38,011 bases of DNA, taken from a virus. The translations under genes were made by a program, and so were the position numbers. The notes beneath the pieces were generated by a model, which saw only the letters and a program-made list of their open reading frames with translations, made no database searches and was not told where the DNA came from. Shown here piece after piece: positions 24,323-33,800 of this stretch (positions within the stretch are counted from its first letter, which is position 1; every line of letters begins with the position of its first letter). Location: IMG/VR virus record IMGVR_UViG_3300042731_001106, positions 1 through 38,011 of that record; one strand, 5' to 3'.

Positions 24323-25003
24323 TTATTTATCAGCATAGGACCTTATGAAGTCGTGGCGGATAGCATCGTAGTGCTGAAATGTTTCCCATAATGGATGATT
24401 AGGATCAATATCATCAGGAACACACCCAAATGCTTTGCACGTAGAGCACATCATTTGGTAGTGATTGAACATAAAATTCCTGTCAGCCTGTTTCCTGAAC
24501 ATAGATTCAGACCAAAACACAGAAACTCTACGCTCTCCCTTGGTGACAGGCATCACTTTATGTGGAGTTCCTGTTGGATAACTGATTGCGTGACCAGCAG
24601 GTAACTTAAAATAAAGATGTTCGGTACCATATCTTAGTACCAATTCTCCACCTTCATACTCACTAGGATCATTCAGAAATAATGTAGTGCTAATGTCATT
24701 TCTGATATCCATCTCTGCAGAATCAACGTGCCAGTTGTAATGCATCCCTTCTGTGTATCTACAGAAGAGACCGACAGTATTTTTCGTCAACTGCATAAAG
24801 TACCGACACTCGTCAGTCACTTCAAAAGCCTGTTGAATGATGTTCCAGCAAGCATCTGCGTGCTCGGGTAACATCTGCATATTATTTTTTAGTTCTTTAT
24901 GATCAGAACCAGTTTTTTCACCATCTTCAAATTCACTAATATCATAGAAGTTCGCAACGTGATTAAGTTGAACTTCATTCAATAACTCATAATTAAAAAG
25001 CAT
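24323..25003 (-). CDS. PKHD-type 2OG-Fe(II) hydroxylase
   Basis: A 226-residue protein of the PKHD/PiuC-like hydroxylase type. The facial triad is H92-V-D94 (YNWHVDSAEM) and H148 (YPTGTPHKVMPV). Arg 158 or 159 in KGERRVSVFW is the expected 2OG contact, and FLNDPSEYEGGELVL is the usual core strand pair. The C-terminus carries a Cys pair (MMCSTCKAFGC) that could bind metal. It starts two bases after the stop of the chaperone-like gene and ends inside the late promoter of the giant gene. Its position between virion genes suggests a virion-protein substrate, which is inference. Confidence 0.88.
   Translation of the reverse strand: MLFNYELLNEVQLNHVANFYDISEFEDGEKTGSDHKELKNNMQMLPEHADACWNIIQQAFEVTDECRYFMQLTKNTVGLFCRYTEGMHYNWHVDSAEMDIRNDISTTLFLNDPSEYEGGELVLRYGTEHLYFKLPAGHAISYPTGTPHKVMPVTKGERRVSVFWSESMFRKQADRNFMFNHYQMMCSTCKAFGCVPDDIDPNHPLWETFQHYDAIRHDFIRSYADK
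24324..24331 (-). promoter_or_regulatory. T4-type late promoter octamer GATAAATA
   Basis: GATAAATA on the minus strand, 35 bases upstream of the giant gene's ATG at 24289. It encodes the last residues D-K and two bases of the TAA stop of the oxygenase gene upstream. Confidence 0.72.
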
Positions 25004-25005
25004 AA

Positions 25006-25665
25006 TCAGGGAACGAAACTAGAAGATTCAGGTGTAACTGGCCAATCAGTCCAATCTGCAGGACTATAGGGATCAGAAAATGTAGAAGGAAAATCTCTCA
25101 ATCTCTGTCTATATGTTGCCCAATTTGCTTTTTCTTCATCAGACAGTTGACAGTCAGGAAGTTGTGTCCAATCACAATTAGTCAGACGAATGTCACGATC
25201 TGCACGCAATGTAGTCATATTGGCAGGAACCATTGTCTCAACATACGCCGCTTGCGCTGCTGCTGCAGCCGCTGCTTCTGCCTGTTCTGCAATCCACGCA
25301 TCTCTTTTTGCTTCAAAGAGAGGATACAAAGCATCAACAATAGCAGTAATGTTTGCAGTTACTGGACCACCAGTGTCAGGTGTGTGGTTGTAATTATTTG
25401 GAAACTGACCAGTTCTATCAGTTTTCTCAATCAAATAATATGGTAGTTCTCCAGATCCTGTTGCTGGTGTCCAATACCACAGGATATTCATATCATCAAC
25501 ACCAGGGACGTTGATGTCATTAAGAGCGGGCAGAACTGTGTTATCCCATTCATCATCAGTTACATAGAAGCACTGCACATCTTGCACTCCACTATTGAAG
25601 GAGCCCAGCATCTTCTGGTAAGAATTGATATAGAAATGTGCTGTTGAAAAATTGAGTGCCGACAT
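25006..25665 (-). CDS. Tail-assembly-chaperone (APC)-like protein
   Basis: A 219-residue protein. Residues 154-215 (LRADRDIRLTNCDWTQLPDC, then LSDEEKANWATYRQRLRDFP and DWPVTP) match the Phage_tail_APC-type pattern (RDxxLxxCDWTQLPD...WxxYRQxLRDxP). That domain occurs at the end of fibre-associated and tail-assembly proteins of many marine phages. Residues 123-145 are an Ala-rich helix (AEQAEAAAAAAAQAAYVE). The N-terminal 110 residues are a mixed domain with QCFYVTDDEWDNTVLPALND. It may help fold or attach a fibre. A GATAAATA octamer lies 36-43 bases upstream of its start, inside the preceding gene. Confidence 0.8.
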   Translation of the reverse strand: MSALNFSTAHFYINSYQKMLGSFNSGVQDVQCFYVTDDEWDNTVLPALNDINVPGVDDMNILWYWTPATGSGELPYYLIEKTDRTGQFPNNYNHTPDTGGPVTANITAIVDALYPLFEAKRDAWIAEQAEAAAAAAAQAAYVETMVPANMTTLRADRDIRLTNCDWTQLPDCQLSDEEKANWATYRQRLRDFPSTFSDPYSPADWTDWPVTPESSSFVP

Positions 25666-25666
25666 T

Positions 25667-26332
25667 TTACGAATTGAGATAGTACCAGCCTGTCAGAATA
25701 TATTTATCGCCAGACAGAAGCGTGTTCCCTCTGTGAGGGTGTGTATAACCAGCTGGCCACATAACAACTGTGCCAGTAGTAGGAGGAACGCGACGACACT
25801 GATCTAAAAATTCAGTCTCGCCACCATATTCAGGAGGAACATCATTTAAGTAGATTGTCCAAACGATAACACGATGAGAGTGGTCCAGCCCCATCGATTC
25901 ATAGTGCCACTTATGATATCCACCACCTTTTTCAGTATGTTGAAACTTAGCAACAACACTAGCTATATGCTGTGTCATTAACTGACCATACCGATGAACG
26001 TAATGATTAAGACAGGACTGCAAATACTGTGCACACGTCTGTGCTAATTCAGGATTATTATGGTGAATCATAATCTGTTTATCCTTTCTACCGAGATGGG
26101 TATCAGGAAACTGCCAGTCACCAGTTGAGATGTTTTGTTCGTTCAGTTCATCACCGAATTTGACACTAGCATTTTGATATGCAGCCTTATACCAGTGAAT
26201 GAACTTCTTACATTCACTCTCTGGCATAAAGTTTTTCCATACCGCAATGTGATCGGTAAAATCAAAATTAGTCAACTTCTCATCCATCATCAGTTCGAGA
26301 GGACGGATGGGAGTCACTCCATTATTTTCCAT
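25667..26332 (-). CDS. 2OG-Fe(II) oxygenase, prolyl-4-hydroxylase-like, HxE variant
   Basis: A 221-residue homologue of the 417-1094 protein. Shared elements are a GGGYHKWHYES triad region, IYLNDVPPEYGGETEFLD, MWPAGYTHPHRGNTLLSG and a final DKYILTGWYY. The first metal motif is H143-Y-E145, with Glu in place of Asp; the distal His is H200 and the 2OG Lys is K210. HxE is tolerated in some family members such as clavaminate synthase, so activity is plausible. It starts three bases after the stop of the collar protein 26336-29197. A virion-protein substrate is possible but unproved. Confidence 0.87.
   Translation of the reverse strand: MENNGVTPIRPLELMMDEKLTNFDFTDHIAVWKNFMPESECKKFIHWYKAAYQNASVKFGDELNEQNISTGDWQFPDTHLGRKDKQIMIHHNNPELAQTCAQYLQSCLNHYVHRYGQLMTQHIASVVAKFQHTEKGGGYHKWHYESMGLDHSHRVIVWTIYLNDVPPEYGGETEFLDQCRRVPPTTGTVVMWPAGYTHPHRGNTLLSGDKYILTGWYYLNS
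25701..25708 (-). promoter_or_regulatory. T4-type late promoter octamer GATAAATA (internal)
   Basis: GATAAATA on the minus strand lies within the 3' end of the 25667-26332 gene (codons for D-K-Y), 36-43 bases upstream of the start at 25665. The spacing equals that of the octamer before the 30866-37351 gene, which supports a functional site despite the coding overlap. Confidence 0.5.
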
Positions 26333-26335
26333 AAA

Positions 26336-29197
26336 TTAAGGATAAATTGCTACACCGCATTCGTTAAAGTTGCCCAGCAGTCCGTTGTACAGAGCACGTT
26401 GACCAAGTTCATTACTTGCTCCAGGAACCAGACCGTTCGCATCATTATAGATTGCAGTGTTGAGGTCTGTCAAGGTTGTGAGGTTTGCATTGTTGATGAA
26501 CTCATTAGTCCAACCATCAAATGCAGTTCCATCAGGCTTACGAGACAAGATATTATCGTAAGAGGTCACAATCTGATCAAACAGTTGCTGATAGGTGATA
26601 GATCCCTTAGCAGTCTGAGTGAGCCAAGAACTCACAAATCCAGTCACATAAAGTTCATTGCTGGTTGTAGTACCATCATTATACTCCAGGTAACCAGTAA
26701 CACCAGTACCATATCCAGCTGTTGTAGTACCTGTACCAGCAGTACAGTTAACAGTCAACACAGCAGTTTCTGTAGTAGAACCAGCAGGACCCTGTACAGT
26801 CAAACTATATGTCGTGGTCTCTGTCGGACTCACAGTTGTACTACCACTGACAGTACTAGCATTGAAGTTCGACGCAGTAACTGTAGTTGCATCTGTCGAA
26901 CTCCAGGTAAGAGTAGAAGATGTAACAGGATTAGACTCACCACTACCAATAGCCAGAGTGGTTGGGTTCAGTGTCATCGTTACAACGGGCAACTGTGTAA
27001 TAGAAACAGTTGTCTGCTGTGTCGTAGTACCCGTGGAGTTAGTAACTGCAAGGGTGTAAGTAGTAGAGGCAGTAATACCATCTGTACTGTACGAACCATT
27101 CAATGTAGTCTGAGCATCCCATCCTGCATCAGTAGGACTGGAAGTAAATACTGCTGTTTCACCATTCTGAGTGCTCCAAGTAACAGTAGCAGGATCTGGA
27201 TCACTAATGTTGTAAGAAGATGGCGATGCAGACAGAGAAACTGTAGGCAACGGCAGAGGATCAACAACTAGATCAGCAGTAGCTGTTGTATTTCCATACG
27301 CATTACTCACAACTACATTATATGTGATTGTACCAGAGGTTGTGGGTGTAACCGAAACAGAGTGAGTAACAGCACTAGATGCACCAGGAATGTTAGAAGA
27401 AACAAACGTAGTAGCGTCAGTAGCATTGTACTGAACAATAGCGGACTCTCCTATTGTAATCGTGGACGGGAAGATCGTCACGAATGCTGTTGGAGGATCC
27501 TGACCCAGTATTCCAACGCTAACACTAGATGTTGTACTTCCATACGTGTTAGCCACCGTCATAGAATATGTGGTAGCAGTAGTTGGGTTGACTACCACAC
27601 TTCCACCTGTAGCAGTAGAACTTGTCGTAACACCAGGAATACTAACAGCCGTGATGCTAGTAGCACCAGGAGAACTCCAAGTAATAGTAGAAGCAGATCC
27701 AGAGGTAACAGCGTCAGGAGAAGCGCTAAGAGTCAGAGCAGGAGCAGCCGCATAAGTAACAGTAATTGTGCTGGTTGTCTTAAGTTCTGTACCATAGAAA
27801 ATCTTGACAGTGTAGATAGCACTAGCACCACCCTCAGCAGGACCCTCAAGGGTCATATTGACAGTATCGCCAGAAATAACATTAGTAGCAGTACCAGAAG
27901 AGTTAGCACCTTGACCATTCACATTGATAGGTGTACTACCGACATTCTGACCACCAGTCTTAGTAACCTGAACAGTGAAAGAATACACAAGATCAGCACC
28001 AGACAGAGTAATAGATGTCGATGCAAGACCACTAGCAGAATTGGTGGTAACTACTTGGTTAGCAGGAGTATCTGGGGTGTTATCACCTGTATCAGTAGGC
28101 GGTGGGGGTGCAGCGTAAACAGTACTATTCACACCCATATAGATCATATAAGCAGTCTCTTGGAATTCAGGTTTGATATCAGGGTTATTGTCAAGACCCA
28201 AATCAACATCCAGTTCAAATCCAATAGCGGTGCCGTTAACAGCAACGTTAGACAGCTGATATGAAAGTTGATTATATTTTGGTTTAATTAAAGCGTGACC
28301 TGCAGATCCATTATCATATGGGGCACCAAGGCGACAAGCACCTTGAGTGTTCATATTCACATTAGATTCTGTACAGAAGTCGTTATACCAACCGTTACCA
28401 ACGCTACCATTAGTGTTTTGGAATCTCTCCCCAACAGCATCACCAAAGCCTTTGTGATAAGAAGTAGTACCAGAGATAGCAGATCTAAAACTCATCCAGT
28501 GGGAATGAGGTTGTGTACCAGACGGGGGTGATGCTGCACCAAAATTATGATTACCTCTTGCTGAAGCACCAGTTTTAATGCCACTATCACCATTACCAGG
28601 AGATGTACGGTCAGCTTGGAACGTTCCACCCATAGGTGAAACGCTGTCGAATGTACCGTGAGAGTGAGCAGGTTGGTTAGGTGCTGTGTGAGTTGACAAA
28701 GCACCAGTAGTAACATCTAAGGTACCACCAGAAAGACTACCATAAATCGTAGCAGTTCTACTAGTATTATATGCAATTTGAACACTACCCTCTTGCACTT
28801 GGACTCTAGGAGCAACGTCAGCAAGTGTTAGGATATTTTGTCCACCTTTTGATCCACAAGTATCAGAATCACCACTATCGTGATCAACTAGTTGGGGAGA
28901 ACTACCATCAGGTCTTAGTCTACCAGTACCAATAGGTCTTCTATCTCTCAAGTCTGGGACTTTGAAGGTACCAGTGATGCTAGGATAATTATTTTCTGCA
29001 CTGGCATTACCACCATAGGTATTACCAATGATCTGATACAAAGCCAAGAACTCATTAGGATTCAGGCTTCTACCATTACATTCTTGCCATCCATCAGGTG
29101 CATAATAAGCGCCATTCTCATCCTTCGGCATCATACAAATGGTACCGACTTGTACACCACTCCAGGATGGTCCGAGTTGTGAGTAATACTTTGCCAT
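26336..29197 (-). CDS. Tail-collar protein with Ig-like repeats
   Basis: A 953-residue protein. Residues 15-92 form a phage tail-collar domain (VGTICMMP, GWQECNGRSLNPNEF, GNTYGG, TFKVPDLRDRRPIGTG). H178-S-H180 and H231-S-H233 resemble the HxH metal motif of T4 gp12-type short fibres. A PPPPT linker at about 366 is followed by about four Ig-like repeats (485-815), each with an LSASPxxxxxG start, a TWSS strand and a TTTYSMTVxNxYG end. The C-terminus contains DNILSRKPDGTAFDGWTNEF (about 875-895), resembling DUF4214-type segments. It probably is a receptor-binding short fibre with an extended adhesive tail. It shares a one-base overlap (TAATG) with 29197-30087. Confidence 0.85.
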   Translation of the reverse strand: MAKYYSQLGPSWSGVQVGTICMMPKDENGAYYAPDGWQECNGRSLNPNEFLALYQIIGNTYGGNASAENNYPSITGTFKVPDLRDRRPIGTGRLRPDGSSPQLVDHDSGDSDTCGSKGGQNILTLADVAPRVQVQEGSVQIAYNTSRTATIYGSLSGGTLDVTTGALSTHTAPNQPAHSHGTFDSVSPMGGTFQADRTSPGNGDSGIKTGASARGNHNFGAASPPSGTQPHSHWMSFRSAISGTTSYHKGFGDAVGERFQNTNGSVGNGWYNDFCTESNVNMNTQGACRLGAPYDNGSAGHALIKPKYNQLSYQLSNVAVNGTAIGFELDVDLGLDNNPDIKPEFQETAYMIYMGVNSTVYAAPPPPTDTGDNTPDTPANQVVTTNSASGLASTSITLSGADLVYSFTVQVTKTGGQNVGSTPINVNGQGANSSGTATNVISGDTVNMTLEGPAEGGASAIYTVKIFYGTELKTTSTITVTYAAAPALTLSASPDAVTSGSASTITWSSPGATSITAVSIPGVTTSSTATGGSVVVNPTTATTYSMTVANTYGSTTSSVSVGILGQDPPTAFVTIFPSTITIGESAIVQYNATDATTFVSSNIPGASSAVTHSVSVTPTTSGTITYNVVVSNAYGNTTATADLVVDPLPLPTVSLSASPSSYNISDPDPATVTWSTQNGETAVFTSSPTDAGWDAQTTLNGSYSTDGITASTTYTLAVTNSTGTTTQQTTVSITQLPVVTMTLNPTTLAIGSGESNPVTSSTLTWSSTDATTVTASNFNASTVSGSTTVSPTETTTYSLTVQGPAGSTTETAVLTVNCTAGTGTTTAGYGTGVTGYLEYNDGTTTSNELYVTGFVSSWLTQTAKGSITYQQLFDQIVTSYDNILSRKPDGTAFDGWTNEFINNANLTTLTDLNTAIYNDANGLVPGASNELGQRALYNGLLGNFNECGVAIYP

Positions 29198-30087
29198 TAG
29201 AATTTGATGATGTACTCTAAGATCATATAAGGAGTGGTCACGTGATCCAAAGCTTCTCTTGGATCTGCAGTAACCATCGCTTGAGCAGATGTTCCTGCAA
29301 AAGAGATATTCTGCGGGGGATGGGTATATTCTAAGTTATTTGTACATCCATATCCCGATATTTGGTGATTATGGGAAAATGATGCTGCAGAAGTAGCGAT
29401 AGTTTTAGTGGTCTTATTAACACCGTTAATGTAGATATCTTTACTATCCTGCATATCGGTGTCAATACCCATATTTACGGTTGTTGTTACGTTAAAGTTT
29501 CCACCAGGGTGTTGGTGAGCAGCAGTAAATGAAGTATCAATAGAAGTTGGTGTTGTAGTTGTCGAACTCAATTGCAAAATTGGTGTACCTTCAAGAGATG
29601 TGTCAGTTCTACCAGGAGTAGTCACATATCCATTGAAAGAACTATAAACTGTGTTTTGAATAATTGCTTGATATCCAATACCAGCCCTTTCATATGTTCC
29701 ATTACCATCCATACGGGCATTACCCATAAATTGCTGACCAGCAGTGGCAGATGGTACCAAAACTTTCGCACCTAAATTCGGAACTGCGAAAGTACCGTTA
29801 ATAAAGTTATTGTCTGAATCAAAAGTAGGATTCAGAAGGGTTCCTCCAGCAACGCCAGTAGGATACCTACAAGCACTGACACCTCCGCCACCACTATTTC
29901 CAACGCCAATAATTCTCGCAAGTTCAGGATAGTCCCTTGCTTGATAGATAGAGCCATCACAGCGCAAATATCCACCAGGAACACGCTCATTCTTAACACT
30001 TACAGTTTGACATTCCCGTGAAAAAGGGAAAATCATCCCAGGTGCAACACCCTGATTCCCCCTTGCTGATGAATATACTCTAGCCAT
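29197..30087 (-). CDS. Tail-collar domain protein, short tail fibre-like
   Basis: A 296-residue protein. Residues 15-110 form a tail-collar domain (APGMIFPFSRE, GGYLRCDGSIYQARDYPELA, NGTFAVPNLGAKVLVPSA). HQH (about 191) and HNH (about 236) motifs in the distal part resemble the metal-binding HxH of trimeric short fibres. The C-terminus PYMILEYIIKF is typical for collar proteins. It lies between two other collar-domain genes, with one-base stop/start overlaps on both sides. Probably a receptor-binding fibre component. Confidence 0.86.
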   Translation of the reverse strand: MARVYSSARGNQGVAPGMIFPFSRECQTVSVKNERVPGGYLRCDGSIYQARDYPELARIIGVGNSGGGGVSACRYPTGVAGGTLLNPTFDSDNNFINGTFAVPNLGAKVLVPSATAGQQFMGNARMDGNGTYERAGIGYQAIIQNTVYSSFNGYVTTPGRTDTSLEGTPILQLSSTTTTPTSIDTSFTAAHQHPGGNFNVTTTVNMGIDTDMQDSKDIYINGVNKTTKTIATSAASFSHNHQISGYGCTNNLEYTHPPQNISFAGTSAQAMVTADPREALDHVTTPYMILEYIIKF

Positions 30088-30866
30088 TAGAATGCTTTGA
30101 TTATATAAACTGCTGTCTGATAAGGTGGTGTCAACTGAAGCGTGGCAGAACCAGCACCAGGATTATTATTTAGGGAGAGATTGTCACTGGAATACTGCTG
30201 TTGATAAGAAGCAGCACCCATACTTCCTTTATTCACAGTATATGTAATCGATCCGTGAGTATGCCCTGAAGAGTTATTTTGACGTGGAGCCTCTGCATCA
30301 TTAGGACCACCAACTCGCGCAAGACTCGCTTCTGTGTTTCCAGTCGCAAAGTCTCTATTTTTCTCACTACCAGTTTCAGCAGTTTTGTTACCACCGTGGA
30401 TCTGGGAATTACATCTCTCGATGGTTTCATTATGAGTGTGAGTGGGGATGTTCTCTCTGGAAAGCATTCTAGGTTGAATATATGCATCTCTACTCCACAT
30501 TGCATTAGAGTTTGTCATCTGCATTGCACCGAAAGAGACGGTTTTATTCGGTCTACCAGAAATACTCCAACTAGCATACAACCCAACGTTTCCTGATGAA
30601 GATCCACCTTGAGAAGTATATGTACTTCCCTTATGAACAGGCACTCTATTATTGTTCAAATTGGGAACATTAAAAGTGCCAGCATTATCAGACCCACCAT
30701 AAGTATAACCCAGGAGGTCCTTTAAAAGAGGATATCTATCATTCGGGAAACCAGCGCCATCGCAAGACAGCCATCCGTGAGGGATGTCACCACTGGATCC
30801 CGACCACGCCATAATTGTACCGATCGCGGCATTTTTAAAGCCGCGAATTTGTGCTAGATTTTTCAT
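30087..30866 (-). CDS. Tail-collar domain protein, short tail fibre-like
   Basis: A 259-residue protein from the ATG at 30866, which overlaps the TGA of 30866-37351 as TGATG; an upstream TTG at 30887 is not used. Residues 13-78 form a collar domain (AIGTIMAWSGSSGDIPHGWL, CDGAGF, RYPLLKDLLGYTYGG, TFNVPNLNNNRVPVHKG). HTH motifs at about 140 and 204 match the HxH metal site seen in T4 gp12-like fibres. The C-terminus PYQTAVYIIKAF resembles that of 29197-30087, consistent with duplication. Confidence 0.87.
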   Translation of the reverse strand: MKNLAQIRGFKNAAIGTIMAWSGSSGDIPHGWLSCDGAGFPNDRYPLLKDLLGYTYGGSDNAGTFNVPNLNNNRVPVHKGSTYTSQGGSSSGNVGLYASWSISGRPNKTVSFGAMQMTNSNAMWSRDAYIQPRMLSRENIPTHTHNETIERCNSQIHGGNKTAETGSEKNRDFATGNTEASLARVGGPNDAEAPRQNNSSGHTHGSITYTVNKGSMGAASYQQQYSSDNLSLNNNPGAGSATLQLTPPYQTAVYIIKAF

Positions 30867-33800
30867 CAGAGTTCGATTAGACGCCAACCATAGAGAGCGT
30901 TGATATAAAGCAGACCAAGACCTGCACCAGGTGTTTGAATTAACAGGTCACCTGCACTGTCACCTTGAATCGGAGTAGATCCAGGTGCCGAAATCAGAAT
31001 AGACTTGTTATAAGTCAAGATGTCAGTCACATCCAGGACGCGAATCTGATCACCAGTTGCAGGAGAAGAAGGCAGAGTCAACGTTACCTGAGAACCAGTA
31101 ACAGCCGTCACATAGTAGTTAGTGTTACTAACGAGAGTGGTGCTTGTAGTAACAGCAACCCACTTACGACCACCAGTCGGTGTGAAGTATCCAGTAACAC
31201 CAGCAACATCAATGTTACCGTCGGTATTAACCTTGAAGCGGTTAGTACCACTATCATTAACGTCAAGTGTGCCACCTTCAAACTCAGCATTACCTGTAGC
31301 GGTAATGTTGCCGTTGCTATTGATATTGCCGTCAACACCCAGACCGCCATCAATGATGGCAGCACCATTAGCGTAGCTAGTAGATTGTGTGTTGCTGTGG
31401 ACTCTCAGAGTACCACTGTTATCGGTATCATTACCAATAATCGTGTTACCGTTAGCAGAATCAACATAGAATGTGGTGTCATCATTGACGTGGAGCTTCT
31501 TAATCAGAAGATCACTACCCAGAGTCAGATCACCAGCAGCACCCAGTTGTGCTCTAGGATCAGTCTCTGTACTACTACCAACAAACTTGATCAGTCCAGT
31601 CGGTTGCATCACCAGTCTGGAATCAGCACCGTCAGTAACCTTAATAACCTCACCACCTTCGATGTCAATACGGGTAGAACCGTTGACACTCAGTCTGTAG
31701 TTAGCCTCAGGAGAAGCAAGGTTGATAGAAACGTTGCTGTTCTGATCCATCTGGATGCCACCATCGGCATCACCAATTCTTGCAGAACCATTTGCCTTAA
31801 TCACCAACTTAGCGGTGGAATCATCAGCAAATACATCAGCGTTATAATCCTCTTCACCAACAACGAAGTTCTGACCGTGATAGGTCACATAGTTGTTTGC
31901 TGCATCTGCATCATCTTGTTTGATGTCAGAACGCAGGTTGTCAGAGCCAGTACCGCTATCGATTCTGAACATCTTAGCGTTGCCGCCACGGACAAACAGA
32001 TCTTGTGTAACAGTCAGGTCACCAACAATCTCGCTGTCACCACCACCCAGAACGGTGAGGTCACCATCGATTGTCAAGTTACCATTTGACTGACCACCAC
32101 CAACGGCTTCGGACGGAGCAGCACCAACAGCACCACCACGAACGATGACGTCACCGCCAACGAACAGACCAGTCATACCAGTCACTTCAGCAGTGTCACC
32201 GACGTTGATCGAGACACGACCGATACCGTTGTTATCGTCATCGAAGACGCGGAAGGCGTGAATACCAGTGGTATTTTGGTTGTCACCACCAACCCACAGG
32301 GAGTTGCTGATAACTGCAGAACCTTCTACATCCAGTGTCTGAGCAGGAATGACACCACCATTTGTAGTACGCTTGTTCTTGAGGTTGATACCCAGGCGCA
32401 TATCGTCGCCTGTAGAACCAGCACTAGAACCAGTACCAGTGGTGTAGGTGGTCAGAGCATCGGTACCGATCAGACCCCACTCTCTCCAGCCATAGGAGGG
32501 AGTTTCACCAGATTGGAATCCACCGATCTGACACCAGATCCAACCAAGGGAGGTGTTGTAGTTGACGTTGGAGATTCTATGTGCTTCACCAACAGTCTGA
32601 GTACCACGCAGTTGGATAGTACCCTCACCTTTGAAGTTGTCAGAGATGGGGACAGTCTTGTCCTTAGATGCCTTGATCTCATACTGGACACCAGAAGAGA
32701 TGTTTCTGGGGTTGATACGCCAGACAGCAAACTCAATAGTGTTAGGCTTGAACGGAGGATTGACATTGATGTCAGTCTCAACCAGAACAGGGTCAACACC
32801 AGAGACGCCAGTGTTAGCAACCGAGACGATCTTCAGGGACGGAGGATCAGCGCTATCATCAGCGAACTGATCGCCCACCTCAATCGTAACAGGGGTGGAG
32901 AAGAAAGTACCGTCAGGAGCAGAAACCTCGAAACTGGTGTTCAGGTCAAACTTAACTTTGTTTGTAACCGTCAGAGTATCGATTGTGAGGTCAGTGGTGT
33001 TCTCCTCTTCATCGACGTTCTCACCAGCAACTCGCAGCACAGAATCATCAATCTTGGTCTCTTCACCAGAGATAGCGTTGATACGCTGGTTACCCACGAA
33101 CAGGTCACCGTTGGCGTTCAGACCAGAGTAGAAGACCACACCACCGTCTTGACGCTTAGCCTGTGAGAACAGGACTTCATCGTCAGAGAGCACATACTCC
33201 TGTCTAGAAGGGAATGCGGTGGAGTAGTTACCAGGACCGAAACCAGTGTATTCAAAGGTGTGGTTACCAGAACGTGCCTGAGAAGGACGACGGAGTTCCA
33301 CATACACACGCTTATCAGCAACATCGGTGCTACTACCTTCGATCGGGATTCTACGATCTTCACGTGAAGCAACTGCCTTACCATCTCTAGCAGACAGTGT
33401 GATAGTAGACGCTCTATCGATATTTGTCAGGAAGTTACTGATTGCTTCCTTGGTGATGCTGTTCTTATTATCGTCAGCCTGCACCAAACCGTGAATATAG
33501 TTATCAGCGGTAGAGATTGTTGCAGGTGCGTCAGGTGTGGTAGAACCATCACCATCGACGTCGAACCACAGCGGATCATCAGCAAACAGTTCAGGATACA
33601 GTCTCTCAGTCGGGTGACCGAACTTAAAGCTGTTGAACTCAGTAACAGAAGGAGAGAAGTCACCACGCAGGCAAGTCAGGTAATAGATACCATCCTGCTG
33701 GTTGTAGATTCTGCGACGCAGAGTCTTAACACGATACACATAGTATGTGTTATCGATCTCATCAACATCCTCAACACTCAGAATCTTATAGTCTTTCTGG

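Noticed and set aside
26135-28264. Plus-strand open frames (378 and 300 codons) opposite collar and oxygenase genes
   Set aside because: Cys/Ser/Arg-rich shadow sequence without recognisable motifs, antisense to genes with clear domains.
30867-30887. Upstream TTG start for the collar gene 30087-30866
   Set aside because: The ATG at 30866 forms a TGATG overlap with the preceding stop, like the TAATG overlaps of its neighbours. The TTG extension overlaps the previous gene by 22 bases without a ribosome binding site.
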